From: CAJBLF01 sp964424505 | GTDB lineage: Bacteria; Patescibacteriota; Gracilibacteria; Absconditabacterales; Absconditicoccaceae | Reading direction: 5' to 3' | Length of the DNA: 10,957 bases | Assembly (NCBI GenBank): GCA_964424505.1 | Contig: CAYRIQ010000025.1 | Span: 1-10,957 of the forward strand | In this document: in pieces, positions 8,165-10,957 of the stretch | Layout of the letters: every line of letters begins with the position of its first letter | How positions within the stretch are numbered: position 1 is the first letter of the stretch | Notes under the pieces: generated by a model | Seen by the model: only the letters and a program-made list of their open reading frames with translations | The model's database searches: none | What the model was told of the DNA's origin: nothing | Program-made: the position numbers and the translations under genes

Positions 8165-8192
8165 TTCACTACACATCTATATTATATATAAT
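8165..8192 (+). promoter_or_regulatory. Candidate rpoD promoter
   Basis: A perfect TATAAT (8187-8192) lies in an ATATATAAT run, with a weak TTCACT (8165-8170) 16 nt upstream. The leader to the rpoD ATG would be about 85 nt. Several overlapping TATA-like boxes make the exact choice uncertain. Confidence 0.3.
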
Positions 8193-8283
8193 TTATAATA
8201 AATGTCAAATATTTTGTTACTATATATCCAGTATATATCGATACCTCAGATACTACTTAGCTTTTATTTTATTTTGAGCCTCC

Positions 8284-9549
8284 ATGCAAAGATTTCAAAA
8301 ACAATTACGAGACAGTTTCCAGGATGATATTTGAGAACTTAGCAAACCACTTCAAGATCTTTTAAAAAATGGTTTTGACACCGGAATAATTAATGAAGAA
8401 GATGTTATATCCGACATAGATGATATGGATCTGAGTATTAAAATGCTAGAAAAATTTTATGAACTTGCGGATAAACTAAGCATCAAGATCATTACTATCG
8501 AAGAGATTCTTGAAAAAGAAGCAAAAGAAGCAAATAAAGAGAGTAAACTTGGGAAAATAGAACTTTATGATACCAAAAAAAATACTTCTGAATCACAACA
8601 TAAAGATTTTATAAAACTTTATTTTAATGAAATATCTAAAATACCACTTCTCAACTCCGAAGAAGAAAGAGATATTTCAAGACGTGTCAAAAAAGGCGAT
8701 GATGAAGCAAAAAAAAGATTAATAGAATCAAATTTAAGGTTGGTTATTAGTATAGCAAAAAGATTTTTTTGATCAAGATTGAGTTTTTCTGATCTCATAC
8801 AAGAAGGGAACATTGGTTTGATAAAGGCTATAGAAAAATTTGATCCTGATAAAGAGTTTAAATTTTCTACGTATGCTACTTGGTGGATCAAACAAAGTAT
8901 TACTAAAGCTATCGCAGATATGACTAAACACGTAAGGATTCCTGTCCATTTGATTGATGAAATCAATTCATATAACAAAACTTACCAGCTCCTCTTCCAA
9001 AAGCTTTGAAGAGAACCAACTTCCAAAGAAATATGACAAAAACTTGGATTTCCTATAAAGAAAATAAAAAAACTGGAAGAAGTCATCTTTGGGAATGTAT
9101 CACTCGATAGAGAGGTTGGAGATGAATGAAGAGACACTTTGGCTGACCTTATTGAAGATGGAAATACATTGAGACCAGACCAGTTTGCAGAAAAAAATGC
9201 ACTTAGAAACAATCTTGATATGATTCTTGGTATGCTTGATGATAGGGAAGCAAAGATTGTAAAAATGAGATATGGGATTGATGGACCAAGATATACTCTT
9301 GAACAAGTAGGAGAAGAATTTAATGTCACTAGAGAAAGAGTAAGACAAATCGAGCAAAAAGTTATTCAAAAGCTCAAAGAACATGCTGGATTACAAAAAA
9401 TACTTGGAATAGAAGATGATATTGCTAAGCTTGAAGCTGGCGAAGGTAAAAAAGCTAAAAAATGAAAAAAAAATAAGGAATGACATGAAGATGATGAAAA
9501 AGACGACTATATGAGTAGATTTGACGATGATGATTATATTGATGATTAA
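8284..9549 (+). CDS. rpoD: Primary RNA polymerase sigma factor RpoD (sigma-70)
   Basis: This sigma factor directs RNA polymerase to housekeeping promoters. The 421-residue protein has seven UGA-Gly codons. Order of domains: a region 1.1-like helical segment (about 21-70, with KNGFDTGIINEEDV), then region 1.2 (from 108, DFIKLYFNEISKIPLL). Region 2 follows, with NLRLVISIAKRFFG, DLIQEGNIGLIKA and the -10-recognising FSTYATWWIKQSITKAI (about 194-212). Region 3 contains LGREPTSKEIG, and region 4.2 is the helix-turn-helix TLEQVGEEFNVTRERVRQIE (338-357) that reads the -35 box. Presence of region 1.1 and the WW pair marks a primary, not alternative, sigma. Unusually, the protein continues for about 50 residues past region 4: a Lys/Gly-rich stretch (387-400) and a 21-residue tail with ten Asp (401-421). 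The ATG at 8284 is the only suitable start. Confidence 0.97.
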
Positions 9550-9558
9550 ATTACCAAA

Positions 9559-9642
9559 ATGAAAATATGGAAAAATTGAAAAATGGAAATATATATCTTT
9601 CTACGTTTCAATCTTTCAATCTTTATTAGATTACTAATCTAA
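9559..9642 (+). CDS. Possible 27-residue leader peptide before gyrB
   Basis: Between rpoD and gyrB an ATG at 9559 opens a frame of 27 codons (one UGA-Gly) ending in TAA at 9640-9642, three nt before the gyrB ATG. The peptide starts basic (MKIWKNGK) and ends hydrophobic. Its last codons overlap a dyad. The spacing suggests translational coupling, but an 84-nt frame in AT-rich DNA is easily accidental. Confidence 0.2.
9606..9642 (+). promoter_or_regulatory. Direct repeat plus dyad immediately upstream of gyrB
   Basis: TTTCAATC occurs twice in tandem (9606-9613, 9614-9621). It is followed by the near-perfect dyad TTAGATTA-C-TAATCTAA (9626-9642), which ends 3 nt before the gyrB start codon. The position over the translation start fits an operator or an RNA hairpin affecting initiation. 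A copy of ATTGAAA at 9575-9581 could pair with TTTCAAT to form a 3' stem for rpoD. Confidence 0.35.
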
Positions 9643-9645
9643 AAA

Positions 9646-10957
9646 ATGCCAGATTTGAATTCAAAAGACTATGATGCCTCACACATCAAAGTATTAGAAT
9701 GATTAGAACCCGTGAGAATGAGACCAGGAATGTATATCTGATCCACTGATGCAAAAGGACTCCATCATCTTGTACAAGAGATTATAGACAATGCCGTAGA
9801 TGAGGCGTTAGCAGGATACTGTACTACTATTACTACCTGTTTAAATGAAGATGGATCAGTAACTATCCATGATAATGGAAGAGGTATTCCTGTTGATAAA
9901 CATGAAAAAACCTGAAGATCGGCTTTGGAAACAGTTTTTACTGTCCTTCATGCAGGAGGAAAATTTGATAAATGAGCCTACAAAATATCATGAGGGCTTC
10001 ATGGAGTAGGAGCTTCTGTAGTAAATGCACTAAGTGAGTGGTTAGAGGTAACCGTGTACAAAAATGGCAAAAAATATTTTCAAAGATATCAAAGAGGTAT
10101 TCCTGACTGAGAACTTCAAGAAATAGGTGAAAGTGATAAAATGGGAACTACCGTAAAATTCAAACCTGATGCTACTATTTTTGAGACGGTAGAATTTTCT
10201 CAATCTATAGAAATTGCTAGAATGAAGCAATCAGCATATCTTTCTCCTGGGATTACTTTCAATTTTGTAAATAAGAAAACAAATTTTAAACAAAGATTTT
10301 ATTTTGAATGAGGTATCAAGACTTGGCTCAAAAACCTTGTTGGGACTCAACAAGCACTTTCTTCCCAGCATCATTTCAAGGTAGAAGGTAAAGACTGTTT
10401 GGCTGAAGTAGCATTTGAATTTGTAAATACAAGCAATGATCATATCCTTTCCTTTGTAAACAATATCCCAACTATTGATGGAGGAACTCATGTATTGGGA
10501 TTTAAATCAGCGCTTCTCAACATCATCAATGAAGTAGGAAAAGAAAAAGATAAAATAAATAAAAAAATCTGAGAATTTCAATATTCTGATGTGACTGATG
10601 GACTGTATGCTATCGTTACCGTTAAGATTCCCGAGCCACAATTTGAATGACAAACCAAAGGTAAACTCTGAAATAGCTATGTAAGAGGACAAGTAGAAAC
10701 CACTGTTTACGATTATCTCAAAAATTATTTTGTAGAACATGAGGGAGAATTTGACAGAATATTTGAAAAAGTAGAACTCGCTGCAAGAGCAAGATTAGCA
10801 GCTAAATTTGCTAAAGAAACTGTCTTGAGAAAAAATATCTTAGCATGAGGAGTACTTCCAGGAAAACTCGCTGACTGCGCAAGAAAAAATAAAGAATGAA
10901 CAGAAATGTATATTGTCGAGGGAGATTCAGCGTGAGGAAGTGCAAAACAAGGACGTG
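9646..10957 (+). CDS. gyrB: DNA gyrase subunit B, N-terminal 437 residues (runs off the window)
   Basis: GyrB is the ATPase and TOPRIM subunit of gyrase, which negatively supercoils DNA with GyrA. The GHKL ATPase is complete: VRMRPGMYIGS, the N-box EIIDNAVDEALAG with the catalytic Glu and Mg-binding Asn, DNGRGIPV (76-83), and the ATP lid SGGLHGVGASVVNALS (from 115). The transducer domain contains the QTKGKLGN loop whose Lys contacts the nucleotide. The TOPRIM domain begins with VLPGKLADC and reaches EGDSAGGSAKQGR (425-437), where Glu425 is catalytic. Thirteen UGA codons are all Gly, several invariant. The sequence favours gyrB over parE (the short form without the large proteobacterial insertion), though the C-terminus that would confirm this is outside. 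The gap to rpoD is 96 nt. Confidence 0.95.

Noticed and set aside
7928..8283. Small protein or tRNA gene in the ruvA/rpoD spacer
   Set aside because: No frame longer than a few codons with coding character and no cloverleaf or TTC-like motif was found.
8425..9465. Sigma factor gene appears broken into three pieces, suggesting a pseudogene
   Set aside because: All breaks are UGA in one continuous frame and fall where homologues have Gly; no frameshift is present.

Overview
The window is AT-rich bacterial DNA that only makes sense if UGA is read as glycine (genetic code 25). With UGA as a stop, gyrB, rpoD, lepA and ruvA all fall into fragments. With UGA as Gly they become intact, and the UGA codons land on invariant glycines: the GyrB SGGLHG loop and EGDSAGG TOPRIM motif, the RuvA helix-hairpin-helix glycines, the LepA CYGGD motif and the sigma-70 region 3 motif LGREPT. 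About 86 in-frame UGA codons occur over nine genes, while UGG still encodes Trp (for example the sigma-70 WW pair). This code is known from Candidatus Gracilibacteria (BD1-5) and Absconditabacteria (SR1) of the Patescibacteria/CPR. I cannot decide between these two from the sequence alone.

Layout. The left edge (1-1797) is a cell-surface module: the tail of one small secreted protein (+), a complete secreted protein with a similar C-terminal motif (+, 248-814), and convergent to it a signal-peptide protein with a C-terminal membrane anchor (-, 829-1797). The small proteins resemble WxL-domain proteins and the anchored one resembles their DUF916-type partner. Next is lepA (-, 1836-3815), divergent from a TPR-like protein gene (+, 3981-4907) that has a near-consensus sigma-70 promoter. 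That gene is interrupted by a 10-N scaffold gap with duplicated flanks.

The middle holds an orphan helical protein (-, 5029-5352), a rho-independent terminator (about 5397-5442), and a two-gene minus-strand unit: ruvA (7376-7927) followed by a 599-residue protein (5484-7283). That protein has a degenerate GHMP-kinase-like N-terminal half and a winged-helix-like C-terminus. A 356-base divergent spacer with a stem-loop separates ruvA from rpoD (+, 8284-9549). rpoD encodes a primary sigma factor with an unusual Lys-rich then Asp-rich tail. gyrB (+, from 9646) runs off the right edge.

The core genes cover translation (LepA), transcription (RpoD), topology (GyrB) and branch migration (RuvA). The less ordinary material is the surface pair and the kinase-like/winged-helix fusion. 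No tRNA, rRNA, CRISPR array or insertion sequence was seen.
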